Assembly (NCBI GenBank): GCA_937948815.1
Contig: CALFAM010000171.1
Span: 1-38,599 of the forward strand
Origin: an uncultured bacterium
GTDB lineage: Bacteria > Acidobacteriota > Thermoanaerobaculia > Multivoradales > J023
Length of the DNA stretch: 38,599 nt
Reading direction: 5' to 3'
Position numbers and translations under genes: made by a program. A model generated the notes under the pieces. The model worked only from the letters and a program-made list of their open reading frames with translations, ran no database searches and was not told where the DNA came from. Within the stretch, counting starts at the first letter, position 1, and each line of letters begins with the position of its first letter. Shown here in pieces: positions 6,542-13,908 of this stretch.

Positions 6542-8773
6542 ATGAATCAAACCCCCAGCATCCCATCCCCGCGTGCGGACCGCCGCGCGATCGACCGACC
6601 CACTGGCCTGGCACTCGAGATCCTGCCGGACCGCTTTGCCATCTGCCGGCTGTCTCCTGGTCGGGTCCCCAACTGGGCCTACCGTGGCGCGTTCGTTTCG
6701 ATCTCGCGCACGGCAGACGAGCTGTCCGTGGTCTGTGATCAGCGTCACGTCCCCAAGAGCATCCGCGCAGAGCGCGAATGGCGGGCGATTCGTGTAGTCG
6801 GCACCATGGATCTGTCGCTCATCGGGGTGCTCGCCGCGCTCGCGGTTCCTCTGACAGAGGCGCGGCTCGGTGTGTTCTGCGTGTCCACCTTCGATACCGA
6901 CTATCTGATGATTCGAGGCGAAGCGCTGGAAGCAGCCCAGCGCGTGCTCGAAGATGCTGGTCATGGATTCGATGTAGCGCCCGAGCTCTTGGCCGCGCGG
7001 ATCGGTCCTGAGCCCGCACCGGCCGAACCGTCACCGGTTCCGCCGCCAGCGTCGGAGCTTGAATCGACAGAGCCAGAGCCTTCGCGGTCTTCGTCCCGGC
7101 CGCCACGGCAGCGCGGAAAGCGCGCCGATACCAAAACGGCCGCTTCCGAGATCTCGGTGACGGAAGAGAGCTTCACGGACGAGGCCGTTGCGGAGGACGT
7201 CCTCACGGAGGAGACCCTCACGAAGGCCGGAGACGATCAGGAGGCGACGCCGGAGTCGCCGGCGCCAGAGGCCGAGGCCGAGCGCGATGGCCTCGTCGAA
7301 ACGGCCAGTGCTGAGGAGGCTGCCGAAGCGCACGAAGAAGCGCGACCGAAGTCGCGCAATGGCCGCTCGCGCAGTCGCCGGCCGTCCGCCAGGCGCGCGA
7401 AGCGCGGCGATACGGCGCAGGCCGAACCCGATGCGTCCAGCGACTCAGCGTCGGCGGAACCCCAGGCCGTGGCCCCGGTGGCTGACGATCGGTCCACTTT
7501 GCCGGCAGCTCAGCCCGAGCCCGATGAACGGGATGAGCCCGAGGACGAGGACAGCTTCGAGGGCGAAGATCTTTGCACCGGAGCGATCCCGCAGGACGAT
7601 GTCGAGACCACCGAGCACACCTTCGCGGATCTTGGTCTCTCCGATGCGATCTTGAGGACGATCGAACGGGTGGGTTTCAAGCATCCGACACCGATCCAGG
7701 CGTCCGCCGTCCCGGAGGCGCTCGCCGGTCACGATCTGGTCGGACTTGCGGAAACCGGCTCGGGCAAGACCGCGGCATTCTGCTTGCCGATGGCCGAACG
7801 CCTCAATCACGGTCGGGGCATTCGCGGCCTGATTCTGTGCCCGACCCGCGAGATCGCGCTCCAGACCAAGGCCTTTCTCGATCTGGTCGGCCAAGACCAT
7901 TCGCTCGATACCGTCTGCGTGATCGGTGGCGTCAAGATCGGGCCGCAGATCGATCGACTCCGAAAGGAGCCGGACATCGTCGTTGCCACGCCTGGGCGCC
8001 TGCTCGATCACCTCGAGCGAGGAACCGTCCGGCTCAACAAGATCGCCTTCTTGGTGCTCGACGAAGCCGACCACATGCTCGATCTCGGATTCCTGCCGCA
8101 GATTCAGGCCGTGCTTCAGGCCGTACCGGACAAGCGGCAGACCATGCTGTTCTCCGCCACCATGCCGCCGCCGATCGCCCGCCTCACCGCGCGTTTCATG
8201 AACGAGCCAGTGAGCATCGACTTCCGGCCTGAAGGGCGCACCGCGGCTGGCATCGAGCACCGGCTCTACCTGGTCTCGGACACCGACAAGCTGCCTTGCG
8301 TGAAGGCACTGCTCGAGGAGATCGAAGGCAGCACCTTGGTCTTCACTCGGCGCAAGATCGAGGCCGAGTGGCTGGCCCGGCAGCTCCAAGGCATGGGCTA
8401 TCTCGCCGAGCGGCTGCACTCAGATCGGTCGCAATCCCAGCGTGTGCAGGCGTTGCGCGCCTTCCGCGCGGGCAAGACGCGGGTTCTGGTGGCCACGGAC
8501 GTCGCGGCCCGCGGTCTCGACGTGCCGCGGATCGGTCACGTGATCAATTTCGACTTTCCCGAGATGATCGAGGACTACGTCCATCGCTCGGGACGCACGG
8601 CACGCGGCTCGGCGGCAGGCATCGTGTCTTCCGTCGGCACCTGGAAAGACAAGATCACCGTGCGCGAGATCGAGCGGGCCATCGGCCAGCCTCTGAAGCG
8701 CTTCACGGTCGACGGTGTCGAAGCCTGGTCCGAGCTCCCGAAGCGCAAGGTCATCCGCCGACGCCTGCTCTAG
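6542..8773 (+). CDS. DEAD-box RNA helicase with N-terminal ACT-like domain
   Basis: 743 residues. Residues about 22-143 look like the stand-alone ACT domain of the ACT_7/CASTOR type (LPDRFAICRL, SISRTADELSVVC, STFDTDYLMI), a fold that usually binds amino acids. Residues about 150-360 are a disordered Glu/Pro/Ser-rich linker with a basic patch (GRSRSRRPSARRAKRG). A complete DEAD-box core follows: Q motif (FKHPTPIQ), motif I AETGSGKT (403-410), PTREIAL, TPGR, DEAD (507-510), SAT, and HRSGRTARG near the end. It should unwind RNA with ATP in the cytosol, as in ribosome assembly or mRNA turnover. There is no C-terminal RNA-binding domain; the tail ends in basic residues. A stop codon two triplets upstream (6533-6535) makes this ATG the first possible start. 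No in-frame ATG occurs between codon 123 and the helicase core, which favours one polypeptide. The Shine-Dalgarno is weak. Confidence 0.92.
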   Translation: MNQTPSIPSPRADRRAIDRPTGLALEILPDRFAICRLSPGRVPNWAYRGAFVSISRTADELSVVCDQRHVPKSIRAEREWRAIRVVGTMDLSLIGVLAALAVPLTEARLGVFCVSTFDTDYLMIRGEALEAAQRVLEDAGHGFDVAPELLAARIGPEPAPAEPSPVPPPASELESTEPEPSRSSSRPPRQRGKRADTKTAASEISVTEESFTDEAVAEDVLTEETLTKAGDDQEATPESPAPEAEAERDGLVETASAEEAAEAHEEARPKSRNGRSRSRRPSARRAKRGDTAQAEPDASSDSASAEPQAVAPVADDRSTLPAAQPEPDERDEPEDEDSFEGEDLCTGAIPQDDVETTEHTFADLGLSDAILRTIERVGFKHPTPIQASAVPEALAGHDLVGLAETGSGKTAAFCLPMAERLNHGRGIRGLILCPTREIALQTKAFLDLVGQDHSLDTVCVIGGVKIGPQIDRLRKEPDIVVATPGRLLDHLERGTVRLNKIAFLVLDEADHMLDLGFLPQIQAVLQAVPDKRQTMLFSATMPPPIARLTARFMNEPVSIDFRPEGRTAAGIEHRLYLVSDTDKLPCVKALLEEIEGSTLVFTRRKIEAEWLARQLQGMGYLAERLHSDRSQSQRVQALRAFRAGKTRVLVATDVAARGLDVPRIGHVINFDFPEMIEDYVHRSGRTARGSAAGIVSSVGTWKDKITVREIERAIGQPLKRFTVDGVEAWSELPKRKVIRRRLL

Positions 8774-8783
8774 CCCTCGCTCA

Positions 8784-8801
8784 TGCCCCTTTCCCGGGGC
8801 A
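8784..8801. terminator. Hairpin between convergent helicase and propeller genes
   Basis: TGCCCC at 8784-8789, a 6-base loop, then GGGGCA at 8796-8801. It lies in the 54-bp gap between two converging genes, so a bidirectional terminator is plausible. No U-run follows on either strand. Confidence 0.35.
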
Positions 8802-8827
8802 CCGAACGACCGCTTTCCCCAACACGA

Positions 8828-10216
8828 CTACTCGGCGCTCGCAGCCTCCGTGCGTGCGCCGCTGTTGCCGATGGCTACCAAGTGATCGCGTGTGCGGTAG
8901 TAGAGCGTGCCCTCGGCGATGGCGGGCGTGGCCATCGTGATCTCGCCGAGCGCGTGAACGCCAACCAGCTCGAAGGTGGGCCCGGCCTTGACCACGTGAA
9001 CGTCGCCATTCTCGGAGGCATAGTAGAGATGCCCGCCGGCCGTGACACCGGATGAGGTGAAACCGTCGCCGGTCGTCGTCAGCCGGGCCTTGTAGATCTG
9101 CTCGCCGCTCGCTGCATCGAAGACCGTCAGCTTGCCGTCGTCGTTGCATACGTAAAGGCGGCCGTCGAGCAGGATCGGCGTCTGCATGTAGGCACCCCCT
9201 TTGGGGCTCGACCAGGCGACTCCCGCATTGCTCGACGCCTCGTCCGCCAAGGAGATGTCGCCCTTGGCGCCATTGCGGACCGCGAAGACAGGCGAGCGCC
9301 CGTGGCCGTTGGTCAGGTAGAAGACGCCGTCTCCGACCACCGGTCGCGGTACGGCGACATCACCACCGTATTTGTTCATTCGCCAGCGCTCGGCGCCGGT
9401 CGCCAGGTCATAACCACCCGTGTGCTGGTAGCCGTTGACGATGACCTGCGCCTCGGCCCCTTCGCCGACCACGGTCGGAGTCGCCCAGCTCGGCACATCG
9501 TCGCGCTCGACCTTCCAGAGCTCGCGACCGGTGGCCAGGTCGAAGGCTGCGACGAAGCCGTTCTTCTGCACGTCGGCCAGCGCGATGACTTTGTCACCGT
9601 GAATGATGGGCGAACTGGCGAAGCCCCACTGGGCGGGCGGAATCATGTAGTAGCCCGCATCGAGGGTTCCGAAGTCCTTACGCCAGAGTAGCTTGCCATC
9701 CTTGTCGAAGCAGTGCAGCCCCTCGGAGCCGAGAAAGACCACCACATGCTCACCGTCGGTGGCGGGCGTCGAGTTGGCGTGGGTAGCCTTGATGTGGCGC
9801 TTGATCGCCGGAGTGCCTTGGTGGAGCTGCTTGCGCCAGACTTCCTGACCGTTGCTCCGGTCGTAGGCGAGGAGCCACCAGGTATGGACGATCTCTTGGT
9901 CCTTGGCGGTCGTGATGTCGCCATAGAGGCCGACTTTCAGCTCCGGCGAGTCTTCCGCGGAGGTCGCCGTGACCAGGTAGATGCGATCGTCCCAGATGAT
10001 TGGACTGGCGTGGGCGAGACCCGGAACGGCGGTTCGCCACAAGACGTTGGTACCCGCCTCGATGTCCCAGGAGGTCGGGGGCGAACCGGCGCCCACGCCA
10101 CGGGCGCCGGTGCCGTGGTAGCTCGGCCAGTGGGCGGCGTCAGCCAGCGCTGGCGCGCCGGCGAGCAGCGCAGCCCCGATGACGGAAAGTAGGCCGGCTG
10201 AGAGTCGTATGTTCAT
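8828..10216 (-). CDS. Secreted PQQ-like beta-propeller protein (copy 1)
   Basis: 462 residues. The N-terminus (MNIRLSAGLLSVIGAALLAG, then APALADA) is a signal peptide, so the product is exported to the periplasm or beyond. The rest is a beta-propeller of PQQ/WD-like blades, seen as repeated 'G.V.A.D..TG.ELW' strands such as FVAAFDLATGRELWKVE, YDLATGAERW and LTVFDAASGEQIY. These quinoprotein-like propellers often lack the PQQ-binding residues; I see no vicinal disulfide (no CC), so dehydrogenase activity is not supported. The WPSYHGTGARGVG opening resembles the 'W.q.rG..r.G' start common in the family. The start is the ATG at 10214-10216 with AGGAG seven bases before; a TTG two codons upstream is also open. 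It is a close paralogue of the next gene on the same strand, 110 bp away. Its biological role is unknown. Confidence 0.88.
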   Translation of the reverse strand: MNIRLSAGLLSVIGAALLAGAPALADAAHWPSYHGTGARGVGAGSPPTSWDIEAGTNVLWRTAVPGLAHASPIIWDDRIYLVTATSAEDSPELKVGLYGDITTAKDQEIVHTWWLLAYDRSNGQEVWRKQLHQGTPAIKRHIKATHANSTPATDGEHVVVFLGSEGLHCFDKDGKLLWRKDFGTLDAGYYMIPPAQWGFASSPIIHGDKVIALADVQKNGFVAAFDLATGRELWKVERDDVPSWATPTVVGEGAEAQVIVNGYQHTGGYDLATGAERWRMNKYGGDVAVPRPVVGDGVFYLTNGHGRSPVFAVRNGAKGDISLADEASSNAGVAWSSPKGGAYMQTPILLDGRLYVCNDDGKLTVFDAASGEQIYKARLTTTGDGFTSSGVTAGGHLYYASENGDVHVVKAGPTFELVGVHALGEITMATPAIAEGTLYYRTRDHLVAIGNSGARTEAASAE

Positions 10217-10326
10217 CGTCAAGCTCCTGCAGCTGAATGGTCGAGAGAGGAGGTCCTCGATGATGAATACGGGTCACCGCGGGTGTGGTTGCGTGACACG
10301 TCCGCCAACCGGCGCCGTCGTGGACC

Positions 10327-11859
10327 TTACGGAAGATTGGTTGCCGGGCCAGGGGCTGCCTCGGGGCTGCCTTTCGGGGCTTGGGGCGGCTCGTCACCGA
10401 TGGCGATCAGGTGGCGTTGGGTCCGAAAGTAGATCTCGTCAGGGGCCATCGCAGGCGTGGCCATCGCGATCTCGCCCAACTCGTTGGTCGCGAGCAGCTC
10501 GAAGTCATCGCTAGCTCGAACGACGAATACCTTGCCGGTCTCGCTGGCGTAGTAGAGCCTGCCGCCGGCAGCGATGCCAGAAGCCGTGAATCCATCGCCG
10601 CTGGTGGTCAAGCGTTCGCGGAACAGCCGTTCGCCTGAGGCGGCGCGGTAGGCGGAAAGCACGCCATTGTTGGCGCAAACGTAGAGCCGGCCCTGGTAGA
10701 GCACCGGGGTCTGCATGTACGAGCCGCCACGCAACACCGACCACGCGATGCCGTCGTGGGTCGGGGCTTCTTCCGTGACCGAAATGTCGCCCCGCGCGGA
10801 CGGACGGATGGCGTAGATCGGCGAATAGCGACCGTGGGCGTTGGTGATGTAGACCAGGCCGTCGCCGGCCACCGGCCGTGGAACGGGTACATCACCCCCT
10901 CCGGCGAGCTTCCAGATCTCCTTGCCGTCGGCGAGGGAATAGGCGCCCATGTGCTTGAATCCGTTCACCGCGATCTGCGGGCCTTCGTCGGTGGGGATCA
11001 GCGTCGGCGTCGTCCAGGTCGGCACGTCCTCGCGAGCGACCTTCCAGATCTCGTCTCCGGTGGTCACGTCATAGACCGCCAGAAACCCTCCCCCTTGGAC
11101 GTCCGCAAGCACGATCACCTTGCCGTCCTCGATGGTCGGCGAGTTGCCGAATCCCCACTGTGCCGCAGGAATGTTGTACGAACCGGCATCAAGGGTGCCG
11201 AAGTCCTTGCGCCACAGCAGCTTGCCGGCGTGGTCGTAGGCGTGCAGCCCCTCGCTGCCGAAAAAGGCCACCACGTGTTTGCCGTCCGTAGCCGGCGTGG
11301 CATTGGCATGGCTCGCCTTGATGTGCCGTCGAATCGCCGGGGTACCTCGATGGGCCAACCGTTTCCAGTCCACGGCGCCGCTGGTGCGGTCGATGGCATA
11401 GACCCACCAGGTGTGCTCGAGATCGTGATCCTTGGCTGGCGTGATGCCGCCGTAGAGGCCGATCGTCAGCTCGGGATCGGTCTGCTCGGACACCGCGGTG
11501 GTCACGTAGATGCGATCGCCCCAAACCACGGGGCTGGCGTGGGCCAGGCCGGGAATGTCGATCTGCCAGCGAACATTCTCGCCAGATTCGAGGTCCCAGG
11601 TCGCTGGCGGTGTGCCGGCGCCGACCCCGCGTCCCTGGGGCCCGTGGAACGATGGCCAGTGTGCTTCACTGGTTTCGAGGCGGTCGGCAACGGGTGGAGC
11701 CTGCGCGCTGAGTGAGCTGGCGAGCAGGGGAGCCGCCGCAGAAACGAGCGCAGCGACGATCACGGCGCGGCCGGTCACGGGCACGGCGCGGCCGATCACA
11801 GAGGCACCGCGGACAAGAGCGTATGGGACGTGGGCGATCCGGGGCACGAGAGGCTGCAT
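10327..11859 (-). CDS. Secreted PQQ-like beta-propeller protein (copy 2)
   Basis: 510 residues from the ATG at 11857-11859, which has CGGAGA seven bases upstream. An upstream in-frame ATG at 11920-11922 lacks this signal. A basic N-region and hydrophobic stretch (VIVAALVSAAAPLLASSLSAQA) mark an export signal. From HWPSFHGPQGRGVGAG onward it aligns block by block with copy 1: PGLAHASP, HIKASHAN.TPATDG, KLLWRKDFGTLDAG, PAQWGFGNSP, GGSYMQTPVL and GDGFTASGIAAGGRLYYASE. It has an extra proline/alanine-rich C-terminal tail. Blades such as LAVYDVTTGDEIWKV are typical. Being upstream on the same strand it is probably the first gene of a two-gene unit with copy 1. Tandem duplication followed by divergence is inferred. 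No catalytic residues were identified. Confidence 0.88.
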   Translation of the reverse strand: MQPLVPRIAHVPYALVRGASVIGRAVPVTGRAVIVAALVSAAAPLLASSLSAQAPPVADRLETSEAHWPSFHGPQGRGVGAGTPPATWDLESGENVRWQIDIPGLAHASPVVWGDRIYVTTAVSEQTDPELTIGLYGGITPAKDHDLEHTWWVYAIDRTSGAVDWKRLAHRGTPAIRRHIKASHANATPATDGKHVVAFFGSEGLHAYDHAGKLLWRKDFGTLDAGSYNIPAAQWGFGNSPTIEDGKVIVLADVQGGGFLAVYDVTTGDEIWKVAREDVPTWTTPTLIPTDEGPQIAVNGFKHMGAYSLADGKEIWKLAGGGDVPVPRPVAGDGLVYITNAHGRYSPIYAIRPSARGDISVTEEAPTHDGIAWSVLRGGSYMQTPVLYQGRLYVCANNGVLSAYRAASGERLFRERLTTSGDGFTASGIAAGGRLYYASETGKVFVVRASDDFELLATNELGEIAMATPAMAPDEIYFRTQRHLIAIGDEPPQAPKGSPEAAPGPATNLP

Positions 11860-11950
11860 GGGCGGTCTCCGGGTTGAGATGAGCAGGACAAAACGGAGAT
11901 TGTGCTGCCGTAAGGTGTTCACCTTCGAAGCGTCCGCTTGGTGTAGGCTT

Positions 11951-11987
11951 GGTGAGCGGACAGCAGCCGACCAACGGCTGGCTCACC
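11951..11987. promoter_or_regulatory. Interrupted 13-bp inverted repeat in the divergent propeller/SDR gap
   Basis: GGTGAGC (11951-11957), six unpaired bases, CAGCCG (11964-11969), loop ACCAA, CGGCTG (11975-11980), GCTCACC (11981-11987). The right arms are contiguous while the left arms carry a 6-base bulge. It ends 25 bp before the SDR start codon, in the 153-bp divergent gap. No U-run follows, so a structured leader or regulator site is likelier than a terminator. A tandem GCTTCAGA repeat follows at 11993-12008. Confidence 0.45.
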
Positions 11988-12012
11988 GGTTCGCTTCAGA
12001 GCTTCAGAGAAC

Positions 12013-12771
12013 ATGACATTCGACGGAAAAGTGGTCCTGGTTACGGGCGCGTCGGGCGGAATTGGCCGCGCGATTGCTCGACGGTTCGCCGCTGGCGGTG
12101 CGCGTCTGGCGTTGCACGCCCATGCGCGAGCCGACAAGGCCGAAGCCTTGGCCCACGAGCTGCCGGGAGACGAACATGCGGTGATCAGCGCCAATCTGCG
12201 CGACCCAGCGGCCGTTTCTCGTATGGTCGACGAAACGGTAGCGCAATGCGGCAGGATCGATGTGTTGGTCAACAATGCTGGAATCTTTTCGCTCCATCCA
12301 CCCTCTGCGGTCGACTATGACACGTGGCAGGAGCAGTGGGCTCTGACCCTCGAAACGAACCTGATCGGTCCCGCAAATGCCAGCTTCTGTGCTGCTGCCG
12401 TGATGCAGCGCCAAGGTGGTGGCCGGATTATCAACGTGACGTCGCGGGGTGCCTTCCGCGGCGAGCCCGACGCGCCGGCCTACGGTGCGTCGAAGGCCGG
12501 TCTCAACGCCCTCAGCCAGTCCATGGCCTTGGCGTTGGCGCCGGCTGGCATTCTTGTTTACGCAGTCGCGCCCGGATTCGTCGAGACCGCCATGGCACGA
12601 CCTCACCTGACGGGCGAGATGGCCGAGGCCATCAAGCAGCAGAGCCCGCTCGGGCGGGTGGCTCGTCCCGAGGAAGTCGCCTACTGGGTCTGTTGCTGTG
12701 CCCAGGACGATGCGAGCTTCGCCACCGGCGCGATCATCGACGTCAATGGCGCGAGCTATCTCCGGTCCTGA
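12013..12771 (+). CDS. Short-chain dehydrogenase/reductase (SDR)
   Basis: 252 residues, the usual length of a classical SDR. The N-terminal Rossmann motif is TGASGGIG, followed by NNAG (in VLVNNAGIFS), the catalytic S144 (NVTSRG) and Y157-x-x-x-K161 (YGASKAG). A VYAVAPGFVET block and a C-terminal TGAIIDVNGA complete the FabG-like pattern. It should carry out NAD(P)-dependent oxidation or reduction of a carbonyl or alcohol in the cytosol. R-x-x-R-type residues after the second strand (HAHARADKAE) favour NADPH, but this is only suggestive. The substrate is unknown. The gene is divergent from the propeller pair and has only a weak Shine-Dalgarno (CAGAGA). It is followed 30 bp later by the methyltransferase-like gene. 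Confidence 0.92.
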   Translation: MTFDGKVVLVTGASGGIGRAIARRFAAGGARLALHAHARADKAEALAHELPGDEHAVISANLRDPAAVSRMVDETVAQCGRIDVLVNNAGIFSLHPPSAVDYDTWQEQWALTLETNLIGPANASFCAAAVMQRQGGGRIINVTSRGAFRGEPDAPAYGASKAGLNALSQSMALALAPAGILVYAVAPGFVETAMARPHLTGEMAEAIKQQSPLGRVARPEEVAYWVCCCAQDDASFATGAIIDVNGASYLRS

Positions 12772-12801
12772 ACACCGGGCGTACTGCACAATCGAACGGA
12801 T

Positions 12802-13485
12802 ATGAAGATGGGTTGGTTTTCACGCAAGAAGCCACGTGGACAGATGCCTGGACCGACTGGGGTGGTTTCCGGTGTTCATCGGTCGCCGGGATTTTCCGCA
12901 CTGTGCGACGCGCTCGAAGAGCGTGCCGAGAGTGCAGTGCTCGACCTGGGACCGTCATCGACCGAGAACGTCGCGTTCTTGGCGAAGCTGGGAGCCAATG
13001 TCCAGATTCAGGATCTGTTCCGCTCCAGCGGCGGCGCGCATGGCTCGCGTGCCGAGATCTACCGCTTTGAAGAGATCGACAGCCTGCCACTCCCGGACGA
13101 AGGTAGCTTCGACGCGATTCTGGCGTGGGATCTCTTGCACTATTTCAACGCCAAAGACATTCCGGTGCTCGTCGACCGGCTGGCCAAGGTCTCGCGGCCC
13201 GGAACGATGCTGCTCGCCTCGGCCTCGGCCACGGCGCCGGTGCCACCGACGCCGATTCAATTCAAGATCGTCCGCCGGGATCGGCTCGAGTACCTGATCT
13301 CGGAAGAGACGCGTGCCGAAGCGCCGGAGCTGACGCCGCGCAGGGTCGAGAAGCTGCTTCCAGGCTTTCATCCCTTGCGCATCTTCCAGCTACGCAACGG
13401 TATGCAGGAGCTTCTTTTTCAGCTGCGCGATACAGAGCCGGAAGAGCCCACCCCCGATCGACTGGCCCGCGGTGGGCAAGGCTGA
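12802..13485 (+). CDS. SAM-dependent methyltransferase-like protein
   Basis: 227 residues. The core resembles a class I SAM methyltransferase: VLDLGPSS at about residue 50 sits where the SAM-binding glycine motif is expected, and FDAILAWDLLHYF at about 105-117 matches motif IV. A VDRLAKVSRPGTMLLASA stretch is like the 'L.pGG.l' strand. The acidic residue after strand 2 is in VQIQDLF. The C-terminal third is less typical (LTPRRVEKLLPGFHPLRIFQLRNGMQELLFQL). The charged N-terminus (WFSRKKPRGQMPG) has no signal peptide. The acceptor is unknown. It probably shares a transcript with the SDR and ends 76 bp before clpS. An alternative ATG lies two codons downstream. Confidence 0.75.
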   Translation: MKMGWFSRKKPRGQMPGPTGVVSGVHRSPGFSALCDALEERAESAVLDLGPSSTENVAFLAKLGANVQIQDLFRSSGGAHGSRAEIYRFEEIDSLPLPDEGSFDAILAWDLLHYFNAKDIPVLVDRLAKVSRPGTMLLASASATAPVPPTPIQFKIVRRDRLEYLISEETRAEAPELTPRRVEKLLPGFHPLRIFQLRNGMQELLFQLRDTEPEEPTPDRLARGGQG

Positions 13486-13521
13486 GACGCCCGCGGCTGG
13501 CTGCCGAATCGTCCCAGGTGT

Positions 13522-13549
13522 CTTGATCAGGGCGCGAAGGCTGCCATAA
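13522..13549 (+). promoter_or_regulatory. Possible promoter for clpS-clpA
   Basis: TTGATC at 13522-13527, a 16-bp spacer, then CATAAC at 13544-13549; each box matches four of six consensus positions. The start of transcription would fall only a few bases before the clpS ATG at 13562, implying a nearly leaderless message. Modest evidence. Confidence 0.3.
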
Positions 13550-13561
13550 CGTAGTGACGGT

Positions 13562-13900
13562 ATGGCTAAGCTTGGATCCCAATCCGACTCCGACACCGGC
13601 TCGAGCGCCGGTACCGCGACACGAGAGCGCAAGCGGTCGAAGAGCAAGCGCCCCCGGCGCTTCAAGGTGCTGTTGCACAACGATGATTACTCGACCATGG
13701 AGTTTGTGGTCCAGGTGCTGATCGAGCATTTTGGCAAGTCGCCGGCCGAAGCCACCCACGTCATGCTGCAAGTGCACCACAAAGGGGTCGGCGTCGCCGG
13801 CGTCTACCCGCGGGACATTGCCGAGACCAAGGTTGCAGAAGTCGGTGAGGCGGCGCGCGCCGAGGGTATGCCCTTGCTGTTGACGACCGAGGCCGAGTAG
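13562..13900 (+). CDS. clpS: ClpS N-degron adaptor
   Basis: 112 residues. ClpS binds proteins with destabilising N-terminal residues (Leu, Phe, Trp, Tyr) and hands them to ClpAP for degradation. The domain begins near residue 34 (RRFKVLLHNDDYSTMEFVVQ); the NDD residues and the histidine in LQVHHKG form the pocket that reads the N-terminal amine. VAGVYPRDIAETKV completes the family pattern. The N-terminal tail is long and basic/Ser-rich (residues 1-33), which fits the flexible ClpS extension that enters the ClpA pore. No Shine-Dalgarno is clear. clpA starts 8 bp downstream, the classical clpS-clpA pair. Confidence 0.95.
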   Translation: MAKLGSQSDSDTGSSAGTATRERKRSKSKRPRRFKVLLHNDDYSTMEFVVQVLIEHFGKSPAEATHVMLQVHHKGVGVAGVYPRDIAETKVAEVGEAARAEGMPLLLTTEAE

Positions 13901-13908
13901 GAGAGGGC

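Noticed and set aside
6900..7750. ACT-helicase as two genes joined by an assembly error
   Set aside because: The linker is in frame throughout with no stop, shows biased Glu/Pro/Ser and Arg-rich composition typical of real disordered linkers, and offers no internal ATG with a Shine-Dalgarno for a separate helicase.
8828..11859. Propellers as PQQ-dependent alcohol or glucose dehydrogenases
   Set aside because: They are too short, lack the adjacent-cysteine pair and a cytochrome domain, and only share the propeller blade pattern.
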